The position numbers were made by a program, and so were the translations under genes. A DNA stretch of 64,000 bases, from NCBI GenBank assembly GCA_958443615.1, contig CAUCLI010000002.1, positions 62,001 to 126,000 on the forward strand, written 5' to 3'. Below, one piece after another: positions 8,681 through 15,990 of the stretch. Position 1 is the first letter of the stretch, and each line of letters opens with the position of its first letter. The stretch is from an uncultured Collinsella sp. (GTDB taxonomy: Bacteria > Actinomycetota > Coriobacteriia > Coriobacteriales > Coriobacteriaceae). The notes below the pieces were generated by a model that saw nothing but the letters and a program-made list of their open reading frames with translations, searched no databases and was not told the DNA's origin.

Positions 8681-8776
8681 TGTGACTTTCGTTGCATTTC
8701 GAAGTGTGACTTCGGTTGCGCGTCGAGGTGTGACTTTCGTTGCATTTCGAAGTGTGACTTCGGTTGCGCTTCGAAG
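8681..8776. repeat. Four 24-bp direct repeats (iteron-like), plus one inverted partial copy
   Basis: Four exact-length 24-bp units run at 8681-8704, 8705-8728, 8729-8752 and 8753-8776. Each begins TGTGACTT[TC][CG]GTTGC. Units 1 and 3 are identical; units 2 and 4 resemble each other, giving a 48-bp higher-order repeat. Three of the four units end with TTCGAAG (unit 2 has GTCGAGG). An inverted partial copy, CAACCAAAGTCAC, lies at 8651-8663. Confidence 0.92.
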
Positions 8777-8784
8777 CATGGAAA

Positions 8785-8814
8785 AGAAAACGCCCGGGAT
8801 CCTCATCCCGGGCG
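8785..8814 (-). terminator. Terminator of the tat operon
   Basis: On the minus strand a perfect 10-bp stem (CGCCCGGGAT / ATCCCGGGCG) with a GAGG loop is followed by TTTTCTTTTC. It lies about 65 bases after the tatC stop. Confidence 0.88.
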
Positions 8815-8878
8815 CTTAGCGTCATGGTGGTTGGGTATCGGGTGAACTGGGCAACCCGTGCAGGCGCGCACCGATCGG

Positions 8879-9676
8879 CTACTCGTCGTCCTCATCCGCG
8901 TCGTCGCCGAACAGGCCGAGGCGGCTCTCGGTGAGGCCGGCCTTGCCGTCGCGCGCGACCACGACAAAACGGGTCACGAGCAGGGAGACCTCGTACAGCG
9001 ACAGCATGACCGCGTACATGAAGATCAGCGTCACCGGGGAGGCGTCGGGCGTGATGGACGCAGAGACCACGAGCATGATCACGTACACGTAGCGCCACGC
9101 CGCACGGAAGCTGGCGTAGGGCACGATGTGGAACACGGCAAGGTAGAACACGATGAGCGGGAGCTCGAAGGAGACGCCGAATCCGATCATGAGCAGCAGC
9201 TCGGTGTTGATGAAGTCCTCGAGCTGCGGCATGGCCGCGCCGATGGAGCGAGTCTCCGCCAGCAGCCACTCGAAGGCCGCCGGGGCGATGAACAGGTAGC
9301 AGAAGATCACGCCGGCGAAGAACAGGAACGTGGCGACCAAAACGGTGGGCACGACCCAACGGCGCTCGTTGGGGCGCAGCGCCGGAAGGAAGAACGCGAG
9401 AATCTGCCAGATGATCATGGGCGTGCACATGGCGAGCGCGACCTTGATGGCGATGTTGAACTTGATGGAGAAGCCACCGAGCGAGGTCATGACGGAGAGC
9501 TGCTCGCCGGGCTGCAGGGAGCCGTTGATCGGGTCCTTCAAGATGTCCACCAGCGTGGGGGCGGCGAAGTACATGAACACCGTGGCGGCGAGCACCGACA
9601 CGACGATGATGGTGAGGCGGCGGCGCAGCTCACCGAGATGATCCATGAGCGGCATGCGCGCGGGTCCGATGGGCAT
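8879..9676 (-). CDS. tatC: Sec-independent protein translocase TatC
   Basis: This 265-residue polytopic membrane protein is the receptor subunit of the twin-arginine translocase, which exports folded proteins. The N-terminus carries the conserved MxLMDHLGELRRRL motif, six hydrophobic segments follow, and the periplasmic-loop pattern FFLPALRPNERRW is present. The C-terminus ends in an acidic DDADEDDE tail. Its ATG overlaps the stop of the upstream tatA/B gene (TAATG), so the two are translationally coupled, and a terminator follows. Confidence 0.95.
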   Translation of the reverse strand: MPIGPARMPLMDHLGELRRRLTIIVVSVLAATVFMYFAAPTLVDILKDPINGSLQPGEQLSVMTSLGGFSIKFNIAIKVALAMCTPMIIWQILAFFLPALRPNERRWVVPTVLVATFLFFAGVIFCYLFIAPAAFEWLLAETRSIGAAMPQLEDFINTELLLMIGFGVSFELPLIVFYLAVFHIVPYASFRAAWRYVYVIMLVVSASITPDASPVTLIFMYAVMLSLYEVSLLVTRFVVVARDGKAGLTESRLGLFGDDADEDDE

Positions 9677-10287
9677 TACTGCTCCCCTCCCTTCGACTCG
9701 TCCTCAGCGGCGGCGTCCTCGACCGGGGCCTCCACGGCGGCGCGCCTGCGCGGGCGGCGGGCGTAGAGGTCCTCGGTGGTCAGAATCTCGGGCTCGGGAA
9801 CGGCTTCGGGTTCCTCGGCGCGCTCGGAGTCGACGGCGCGCTCGGGGCCGACGGCGCGCTCGGGGCCGGCGGCCTCGGATCCAGCCGCATCGGCGGCGGA
9901 GTCCTCGACAACGGGCGCCTCGGCGCCCTCAGCGGGAGCATCGCCTGCGGCAGCGGCCTCCTTGGCGGCGCGCTCCGCGGCCAGGCGGGCACGGCGCTCT
10001 GCGAAGGTCTCCTTGCGGGCCGGGGCCTCATCGCGCGAGGCGGCATCCGCGGCATCGGCATCCTCATCCTCGGCGTCGGCGTCGGACACCTTGGGGGCCT
10101 TGGCGGCCGCGGCCATGGGGTCAACGACCTCGGTCTGCACGACGGCGGTGAGCTTTTCCTGCGTCTCGCGGAACTGGCGCAGGGCGCGCCCGATGGTGCG
10201 GCCCATCTGCGGCAGCTTGTCCGGACCGAACAGCAAGAAGCCGAAGACCAGGATAATGACCAGCTCGGTCGATCCAATTCCTAGCAC
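9676..10287 (-). CDS. Twin-arginine translocase TatA/TatB-type protein with long acidic tail
   Basis: This 203-residue protein starts with the TatA/B signature: an N-terminal membrane helix (GSTELVIILVFGFLLFGPDKLP) and an amphipathic helix (MGRTIGRALRQFRETQ). The remaining 140 residues are an Ala/Glu/Pro-rich, mostly disordered tail containing repeated S/G-x-ERA segments and an internal basic stretch (ERRARLAAERAAKEA). The GTG at 10287 is preferred because GGGAGG precedes it by 8 bases; the longer reading frame lacks this. It works with TatC in export. No second TatA/B gene lies nearby, so whether it acts as TatA, TatB or both cannot be told from here. Confidence 0.88.
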   Translation of the reverse strand: MLGIGSTELVIILVFGFLLFGPDKLPQMGRTIGRALRQFRETQEKLTAVVQTEVVDPMAAAAKAPKVSDADAEDEDADAADAASRDEAPARKETFAERRARLAAERAAKEAAAAGDAPAEGAEAPVVEDSAADAAGSEAAGPERAVGPERAVDSERAEEPEAVPEPEILTTEDLYARRPRRRAAVEAPVEDAAAEDESKGGEQ

Positions 10288-10377
10288 GGGATACCTCCCA
10301 GATTTCTCAAATGACCTTGCGGCGCCCAGCACCGCTCGAATCGGCAATATTCCAAGTATACCGCCGTCGGCCGCGAC

Positions 10378-10404
10378 TCCGTTCGGCAAGGGCCGCCGAA
10401 CGGA
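10378..10404 (-). terminator. Strong hairpin after the STAS gene
   Basis: A perfect 10-bp inverted repeat (TCCGTTCGGC / GCCGAACGGA, 7-nt loop) lies just after the STAS-gene stop. It has no U-tract, so it is either a weak terminator or an RNA-stability hairpin. A TATACT at about 10356-10361 on the minus strand could be a tat promoter -10 box. Confidence 0.5.
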
Positions 10405-10409
10405 AACCC

Positions 10410-10724
10410 TTACGCTGCGCTGATGCTGATGTCCTTGTCGACACCCAGAAGCTGAGCGACGCGCAGCACGTTGGGTTGAGCGCCGGTGATGGACAGGCCG
10501 CGCTCGCGCTCGGAGGCGCGATGGGCCGCGCCGACCAGCACGCCGATTCCCGTGGAGTCGATGTAGGGCACCTGCGAGAAATCGAGCTCGACGCGCTCGG
10601 TGGGCTGCTCGAGCGCCAGGTCGATCGCGTTGCGGAGCTTGTCGGCGTTCGAGATGTCGATCTCGCCCTCAACGGAGACGACGTAGCGCTCCGGGCTGGG
10701 CTGCGTGGTGATGGTGAGTTCCAT
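10410..10724 (-). CDS. STAS-domain anti-sigma-factor antagonist
   Basis: This 104-residue single STAS domain has the SpoIIAA/RsbV-type pattern VEGEIDISNADKLRNAI and the phospho-acceptor motif DSTGIGVLVGA, whose serine is where partner-switching kinases act. It probably sequesters an anti-sigma factor. The ATG at 10724 is used because AAAGG lies 7 bases upstream; the frame can be extended by two codons to a TTG. No RsbW-type kinase gene is adjacent, so its partner must be elsewhere. It follows the TPR gene by about 50 bases and may be co-transcribed with it. Confidence 0.87.
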   Translation of the reverse strand: MELTITTQPSPERYVVSVEGEIDISNADKLRNAIDLALEQPTERVELDFSQVPYIDSTGIGVLVGAAHRASERERGLSITGAQPNVLRVAQLLGVDKDISISAA

Positions 10725-10776
10725 TTCCAAGCCTTTCGATATGATCGCGTTGGGAGCGATCCGTTGCTTCGATCCG

Positions 10777-11670
10777 TTACTTGCTCAACGCATCGAGGCG
10801 CTGCTCGGCGTAATCCCCCACGCCATAGGCATCATCCTCGGATGCGGCGGCGATAGCCTTCTGGTAGGCCTTCTTCGCCTTGGCGGTATCGCCGTGGGAC
10901 TCGTAGAACATGCCGAGGTTCGCCCATGCGGGGGCGAACGAGGGGTCGCGCTCCACGAAAGCCTCCAGATCGGCGATCGCCTGCTCGTGCTCGCCGGAGT
11001 AGAACACGCAGATGGCGCGGTCGACCTCGGCGGCGGAAGAGGTGTTGTCCTGCAGGTACTCATCGTAATGGGCGATGGCCTGCTTGAAGACGTCCTGCGC
11101 CTTCTGCTGATCCTCGGCGGTCTGGGCGCTGTTCATGGCGGACATGCCCATGTCGAAGTAGTTGTTGGCGAGCGTGAGCGGGTCATCGGTCACGGTGTCC
11201 CCGGCATCGGACTCGGCGGCATCCCCGGCGATCGTCGCGGTGCCGTCCTCATCGAGCTCGACCTCGGGATGGCCCTCGGGCATCTCGACCGTGGAGTCCC
11301 CTGCCGTGTCGGATTGGGCCTGGGCTTCGCCCGAACCCAACTCGTTGATGGTGACCGTGGTACCCACGAGGTAGCCGATCACGACGCCGAGCAGCAGGGA
11401 AACGCCCGCGATGGCGAGCACCATCCAGAACGGGGGCGACTGGCGCTGGGGACGGGACGCGACGGGCGCCTCGGCATCTCCGTCCTCATCCGCCGCGGGC
11501 GCCGGGGTGGGCGCGGGAGAGGGGGCAGACTCAGACGCTGGCGCAGGCGCGGGCTCTGGCGCAGGCGCGGGCTCGGACACCGGCGCGGCCGGCGCCTGCT
11601 CCGCCTCGGCGGACGCCTCGGCTGCGATCTCCTGCTCGTCGTCGAAGAACTCGTCGAAACCGTCGGTCAT
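10777..11670 (-). CDS. Membrane-anchored TPR protein
   Basis: This 297-residue protein has an acidic N-terminus, a Pro/Ala/Glu repeat region (about 25-60), one transmembrane helix (FWMVLAIAGVSLLLGVVIGYLVG, about 82-104), a second linker rich in Asp/Glu/Ala and a C-terminal tetratricopeptide region (about 165-290, with NLGMFYESHGDTAKAKKAYQ as the clearest repeat). It probably scaffolds protein complexes; no enzymatic motif is seen. The start codon follows the aminotransferase stop directly (TAGATG), so the two genes are co-transcribed. A specific function cannot be assigned. Confidence 0.8.
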   Translation of the reverse strand: MTDGFDEFFDDEQEIAAEASAEAEQAPAAPVSEPAPAPEPAPAPASESAPSPAPTPAPAADEDGDAEAPVASRPQRQSPPFWMVLAIAGVSLLLGVVIGYLVGTTVTINELGSGEAQAQSDTAGDSTVEMPEGHPEVELDEDGTATIAGDAAESDAGDTVTDDPLTLANNYFDMGMSAMNSAQTAEDQQKAQDVFKQAIAHYDEYLQDNTSSAAEVDRAICVFYSGEHEQAIADLEAFVERDPSFAPAWANLGMFYESHGDTAKAKKAYQKAIAAASEDDAYGVGDYAEQRLDALSK

Positions 11671-12957
11671 CTACGCACGCTCCTCGCGCGCGAGCTGAGC
11701 GCTCACGAGCTTGACGGCGAGCACGAGCACGTCGAGCGCGGCGGAGAGCTCATCCACGCTCGGATAGCTCGGGGCGATGCGGATGTTCGTGTCGAGCGGG
11801 TCCTTGCCGTAGGGCCAGGTGGCGCCGGCGGGAGTCATGGTGACGCCCATCTCGCGGCACAGGGCGCCCACGCGCTTGGCGGAGCCCTCGGGGCCGTCGA
11901 AGCTCACGAAGTAGCCGCCGTTGGGATGGGTCCAGGTGGCGCAGCCGGTGCCCGCCAGCCCCTCCTCGAGCTTGCGCTCGACGCACTCGAAGCGCGGGCG
12001 CAGGAACTCGGCGTGCTTCGTCATATGCTCGCGCACGGCGTCGAGCGTGGGCAGGAAGCGCACGTGCATGAGCTGGTTGAGCTTGTTGGCGGAGATCAGG
12101 CCGACCTTGAGCGTGCTGGCGACCTCGGCGACGTTCGAGGGCGAGGAGCCGAAGAACGCGATACCCGCGCCGGGGAACGTGATCTTGGAGGTGGAGGCGA
12201 CGGCGAGGATGCGGTCCTCGTTGCCGGCCTCGCGCGCGCAGTCGAAGATGTTCGCGAGCTTCTCGGGCTTCTCGCCGAAATCGTGCACGGCGTAGGCGTC
12301 ATCCCACACGATGCGGAAATCGGGGGCGGCGCACTCCATGGTGGCCAGGCGGCGGACCGTCTCGTCGGAATAGGTCACACCGGTGGGGTTTGAGTACTTG
12401 GGGACGCAGAACATGCCCTTGATGGAGGGATCCGCCGCCACGAGGCGCTCGACCTCGTCCATGTCGGGGCCGGTCTCGGTCATGCGGACGGGGATGTTCT
12501 CGATGCCGAGGTCCTCGGTGAGGCCGAAGTGGCGGTCGTAACCGGGGGCGGGGCACAGCCACTTCACGCCGTCGAGCTTGTGCCAGGGGGTGTGGCCGGG
12601 AACGCCCTTCTCCCAGTAGTGCACGATGACGTCCTGCATGATGTTGAGGCTGGAGGAGCCGAGCACGATGGTCTGCTCGGCGGGGACGCCCAAGAACTCG
12701 CCGGCGAGCTTGCGCGCGGACGGGATTCCCTCGAAGCAGCCGTAGTTGGAGCAGTCTACGCCCTCATCGGTGAGGTCGGCGGTGGAGCTCAAAAGGTCGA
12801 GCATGGGGCGGGAGATGTCCACCTGCGCGGGCGAGGGCTTGCCGCGGGCCATGTCGAGCTTGAGGCCGCGCGCCTTGACCTCGGCGACGCGGGACTCGAG
12901 GTCCTCGATCGCCGAGGCGAGCTCGGCGTCGTTCATCTTCTGATACATCGTCTGCAT
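11671..12957 (-). CDS. PLP-dependent aminotransferase, probable aspartate aminotransferase (Rv3722c type)
   Basis: This 428-residue fold-type I enzyme matches the Aminotran_MocR (PF12897) group, in which mycobacterial Rv3722c is an aspartate aminotransferase. Supporting motifs are LDMARGKPSP near the N-terminus, SNPTGVTYS, the VWDDAY aspartate that holds the pyridine nitrogen, the Schiff-base lysine in STSKITFPGAG, and IRIAPSYPS near the C-terminus. It should move the amino group between aspartate and 2-oxoglutarate in the cytoplasm. GAGAAAGG precedes the ATG, and a TATACT at 13036-13041 on the minus strand may be the -10 box. It is the first gene of an operon with the TPR gene. Confidence 0.85.
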   Translation of the reverse strand: MQTMYQKMNDAELASAIEDLESRVAEVKARGLKLDMARGKPSPAQVDISRPMLDLLSSTADLTDEGVDCSNYGCFEGIPSARKLAGEFLGVPAEQTIVLGSSSLNIMQDVIVHYWEKGVPGHTPWHKLDGVKWLCPAPGYDRHFGLTEDLGIENIPVRMTETGPDMDEVERLVAADPSIKGMFCVPKYSNPTGVTYSDETVRRLATMECAAPDFRIVWDDAYAVHDFGEKPEKLANIFDCAREAGNEDRILAVASTSKITFPGAGIAFFGSSPSNVAEVASTLKVGLISANKLNQLMHVRFLPTLDAVREHMTKHAEFLRPRFECVERKLEEGLAGTGCATWTHPNGGYFVSFDGPEGSAKRVGALCREMGVTMTPAGATWPYGKDPLDTNIRIAPSYPSVDELSAALDVLVLAVKLVSAQLAREERA

Positions 12958-13405
12958 GACGGTCCTTTCTCAAGGCTGAGCGAGAAGGCCGTCACCGCGA
13001 CGACCCCGCGACGCTGCGTCGCTTCGCTTCGGAACAGTATACGTGGTTTACCAGGTGCGGCTCCATAGGCGCACAGAATGTGTAGAAGGGCCCGCCACGG
13101 TCGCGGCCCACCCCGCGGCGGTCGGCAGCCCTACGTCCGCTCCACAATTCCACGACAGCCCTGCCACATAAGCATCATGGTGAACGGTCGATTTCTTAAG
13201 GTGTACGTAAATCGCTCGGGGAGCAACCGTTCCAAATTGAGCCATTTTCGCACTTCTACCTCGCATTTCATCAGTCTGGCAAAGTCTCGTAAGACTTTCT
13301 TATGCGGATGAGAAGATCCAGTCTGGCAATAATGAAGTCAGCACCCGAGGGCCGGCAGCGAGGCCCGAGGGCGCACGATCCGGTGGATGACGAGGAGGTC
13401 CGAGC
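12958..13405. other. Intergenic region with an operator-like palindrome
   Basis: No gene is supported in this stretch. It holds the aminotransferase leader, an 18-bp palindrome AAAGTCTCGTAAGACTTT at 13281-13298 and two copies of CAGTCTGGCAA (13272-13282 and 13319-13329) on either side of it. A promoter for the small plus-strand ORFs downstream may lie here, but no clear -35/-10 pair is visible. Confidence 0.5.
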
Positions 13406-13453
13406 ATGCATTCGTCTGACGATGCCCAGCGCGCCCGGACCCCCCGGTCGTAG
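13406..13453 (+). CDS. Possible 15-residue leader peptide
   Basis: A short ORF (MHSSDDAQRARTPRS, stop TAG) follows a very good ribosome-binding site, GAGGAGG, with 7 bases to the ATG. Codon third positions are GC-rich, as in real genes here. It is in the same frame as the 40-residue ORF downstream and ends 42 bases before it. It could be a leader peptide or the 5' part of an interrupted gene. Confidence 0.3.
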   Translation: MHSSDDAQRARTPRS

Positions 13454-13495
13454 CTATCATGTGCGAACCATTTCTCCTTCCCCCCGACACAGAGA

Positions 13496-13618
13496 ATGGA
13501 CCTCCTCGAACCCACCACCCGTCTGCGCTCGAGCAGCCAGCGGGCGAACCTGCTTCGCTCTTACGGCAACCTGCTCGATGCCCTCGATCTGCCGCATTTG
13601 CAGCAGTCCATGGCTTAA
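13496..13618 (+). CDS. Possible 40-residue small protein
   Basis: This ORF encodes a 40-residue, helix-prone peptide (LRSYGNLLDALDLPHLQQSM in its second half) with strongly GC-biased third codon positions. Its own ribosome-binding site is weak (ACAGAGA), but it lies in frame behind the better-initiated 15-codon ORF, and a strong terminator follows 28 bases later. A 114-residue ORF overlaps it in another frame but has poorer initiation signals. I do not recognise the product; it could equally be part of a small RNA. Confidence 0.3.
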   Translation: MDLLEPTTRLRSSSQRANLLRSYGNLLDALDLPHLQQSMA

Positions 13619-13645
13619 CCGCAACACCAACAAGCAGACTCGGTG

Positions 13646-13671
13646 AAAAGGGCCCCGCAAGGGGCCCTTTT
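13646..13671. terminator. Bidirectional terminator
   Basis: A perfect 11-bp stem (AAAAGGGCCCC / GGGGCCCTTTT) with a GCAA tetraloop is flanked by A- and T-runs. It can end the small plus-strand transcript and the minus-strand YhgE operon (about 110 bases after its last stop). Confidence 0.92.
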
Positions 13672-13779
13672 CGCGTCACGCCGACCGCGCGCGTCACGCC
13701 GACCGCACGGTCGGGGCAGGCGCCAAACGAGCAATTTGCACCCGCCCCAAACGCGCCCGCACCTGCCCCCAAGCGCGCG

Positions 13780-15990
13780 CTACATCAGCTTCGTCTCCTC
13801 GAGCTTCTCGATAATCCAGCGATTCGCGCGGATCACCGGGCGCCGGAAGACCAGGCCCAAGGCAAGCGACGGGATCAGGTAGAGCGCCAGCGTGCCCAAC
13901 TCGATCCAGAACTCCATGCCGTAGGCGCCCGCCATGGCCGCGTGCATCGCGTTGATGGCATGCGTGAACGGCAGGAACGGGTACACGGCCTGGAAGAAGT
14001 CGGCGGTCATCTCGATCGGGAACGTGCCGCCCGAACCCGCCACCTGCATGACGAGCAGTACGACCGCCACCGCCTTGCCGATATCGCCGAAGCTCACGGT
14101 GAGCGTGTAGACCATGTTGCTGAACACGAACCCGGCCAGCCAGCCCACCAGCATGAACTGGAACGGATGCTCGCACTGGATGCCGAAGAAAAGCAGGTCG
14201 CCTGCGCATACGAGCGTCGCCTGGGCGAACGCCAGCAGGGCGAAGAACGCATAACGCCCCAGGTACAGCTCATGCAGGCGCGGATGACCCAGCGCCTCGA
14301 CATCCCGCTCGTCCACGTTGGCCTTGAGCATGGCGGCCAGCACGATCCCCGCGACCCAAATCGAGAGCGTCGTATAGAACGGGGCCATGGCGCTGCCGTA
14401 ATTGCGGATGTGGTACACGGCTTGGCGGTCGAGCGCCACCGGGGCGGCGAGGGCGTCGGCGAGCGCGGCGGGGTCCGAGCCGATGAGGTCGCGCACGCGG
14501 TCGAGGTCACCGGAAGTCACCGCGGTGTCCAGCCCCTCCTTGAGGCGCTGCAGGTCGTCCGCCGCCGCGATGAGGTCGGCGGAGGCGTCGGTGAGCACCG
14601 TCCGGGCACTGGAGAGGTCCTCGGACAGGGCCTTGGACGCGCTCGACAGGTCCTTCACGGTGGCCCCCAGGTCGTCGGCCATCGCGGAGCCGCGGCTCGC
14701 GACGTCCGAAACGGCGGAGGCGAGGTCGGCGACCTCCTGCTTGAGGGTCTCGTTATAGGAATCCTCGACACCGCCGACGCCGCTCTTCGCCTCGGCGATG
14801 CTCTCCTTCACCGCCTGCGCCTTCGCGCGGGCATCCGACGCCCCGATCTCGAGCGAGTCGGCGGCCTCCGTGAGGTGCTTCGCCAACAGCTCCTGCTTGT
14901 TGGCGATGTTGCCGACCGTACTCGCCACGATGTCGATCTGCTGGATGAGCTCCGCCTTGAGCTCATCGGAAAGGCTCGATTCCTCGACATCCTTCTCGAC
15001 CGCCAAGATATCAGCCTGGATGTCGCGCATATCTGAGGCGCGCGCGGCCATCTCGGTGGAGGCGCCGCGCAGCTGATTCACCGTGGTCGTCACATGGGCG
15101 TCCGCCGTGTCGAAGGCCTCCTCGACGGCCTTGCCCGCCGCGTCGTAATCGCCCGCGCCGTCCTTCAGCGACTGGTTGATCGCGGCTACGGCGCCGTCCA
15201 GGGCGTCGTGCATGCTCGCGAGCCCCGTCTTCGCGTCGGATGCGAGGGCCTCGGCATCCTCGTTCGCCGCACCCGCGTCGGCCAGCAGCCCGCTCGCCGA
15301 ATCGAGCAGGCCGGTCGAGGATTCCAAGAGCCCCGCGAACTCCCCCACGCTGGACGAGACGTCGCGCAGGGTGGTGATTGCGCCCGCCATGGTCTTGGAC
15401 AGATTGCCCGCGTAAGCGGCCACCTGGTCGCCGTCCATGAACTCGAGCAGGCTCGATGTCGTGGCGAGCCCCACGTCGCTGATGGTCTTGGCAAAGGTCT
15501 CGTCGATCTGCTGGCGAACCGTGCTGGCCGCCTTGTCGGTCACGCGCGGCGCGATGGCGTTCGCCTTCTGGTTCTCGTAATACACGATCTCGGCGTGCTC
15601 GGCATCGCTCGAGAACACGGTCATCATGCGGGAGCTGAAATCCCCGGGGATGACCACGGCGGCGTAGTACTCGCCGGAACGGACGCCCTCGATGGCCTCA
15701 TCCTCGCCCACGAACCTCCAGTCGAGCTGGTCGTTCTCGCGCAGGGCGGAAACCACCGTGTCGCCGATGTTCACGCGCACCGGGATGAGATCGCTCATGT
15801 AGCCCTCGTCGGAATTGGCCACGGCGACTTTGAGGTTGCCGGTGTTGCCGTACGGGTCCCAGCTGCCCGCGATGTTGAACCAGGCGTACAGCGTGGGGAC
15901 GATCACCAGGCCGACCGCCACGATCAACGCGACCACGCTGCCGCGGATCCGGGAAAGGTCCCGCTTGAGCAAGGCGATGATGTTGCGCAT
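13780..15990 (-). CDS. YhgE/Pip-family membrane protein (ABC-2 permease-like), 736 aa
   Basis: This 736-residue protein has the YhgE/Pip architecture. One transmembrane helix sits near the N-terminus (about 20-40) with the family motif PTLYAWFNIAGSWDPYGNTGNLKVAV. A large extracytoplasmic region of about 480 residues follows, with Ala/Asp-rich coiled-coil stretches. The C-terminus has five to six membrane helices resembling an ABC-2 permease. Family members include the phage infection protein Pip and the type VII-linked EsaA; the transported substrate is unknown. It directly follows its paralogue (TAGATG junction), and the pair probably works together. No ATPase gene is adjacent. Confidence 0.85.
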   Translation of the reverse strand: MRNIIALLKRDLSRIRGSVVALIVAVGLVIVPTLYAWFNIAGSWDPYGNTGNLKVAVANSDEGYMSDLIPVRVNIGDTVVSALRENDQLDWRFVGEDEAIEGVRSGEYYAAVVIPGDFSSRMMTVFSSDAEHAEIVYYENQKANAIAPRVTDKAASTVRQQIDETFAKTISDVGLATTSSLLEFMDGDQVAAYAGNLSKTMAGAITTLRDVSSSVGEFAGLLESSTGLLDSASGLLADAGAANEDAEALASDAKTGLASMHDALDGAVAAINQSLKDGAGDYDAAGKAVEEAFDTADAHVTTTVNQLRGASTEMAARASDMRDIQADILAVEKDVEESSLSDELKAELIQQIDIVASTVGNIANKQELLAKHLTEAADSLEIGASDARAKAQAVKESIAEAKSGVGGVEDSYNETLKQEVADLASAVSDVASRGSAMADDLGATVKDLSSASKALSEDLSSARTVLTDASADLIAAADDLQRLKEGLDTAVTSGDLDRVRDLIGSDPAALADALAAPVALDRQAVYHIRNYGSAMAPFYTTLSIWVAGIVLAAMLKANVDERDVEALGHPRLHELYLGRYAFFALLAFAQATLVCAGDLLFFGIQCEHPFQFMLVGWLAGFVFSNMVYTLTVSFGDIGKAVAVVLLVMQVAGSGGTFPIEMTADFFQAVYPFLPFTHAINAMHAAMAGAYGMEFWIELGTLALYLIPSLALGLVFRRPVIRANRWIIEKLEETKLM

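Larger units (their letters stand above)
8402..8878. other. Repeat-bearing intergenic region between tatC and topA
   Basis: No gene is supported in this 477-base gap. It contains the presumed topA promoter at its left end, a cluster of about 20-22-bp repeats (8557-8638), a 24-bp tandem array (8681-8776) and the tat-operon terminator (8785-8814). Because the array unit is a multiple of three, several frames stay open across it and encode octapeptide repeats, for example CDFRCISK on the plus strand. No ribosome-binding site or start supports translation. Confidence 0.7.

Noticed and set aside
8651..8776. CRISPR array
   Set aside because: The 24-bp units are contiguous with no spacers and no cas genes are nearby.
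13302..13646. 114-codon plus-strand ORF
   Set aside because: No ribosome-binding site, Pro/Arg/Ser-rich composition, and it overlaps the better-initiated small ORFs.
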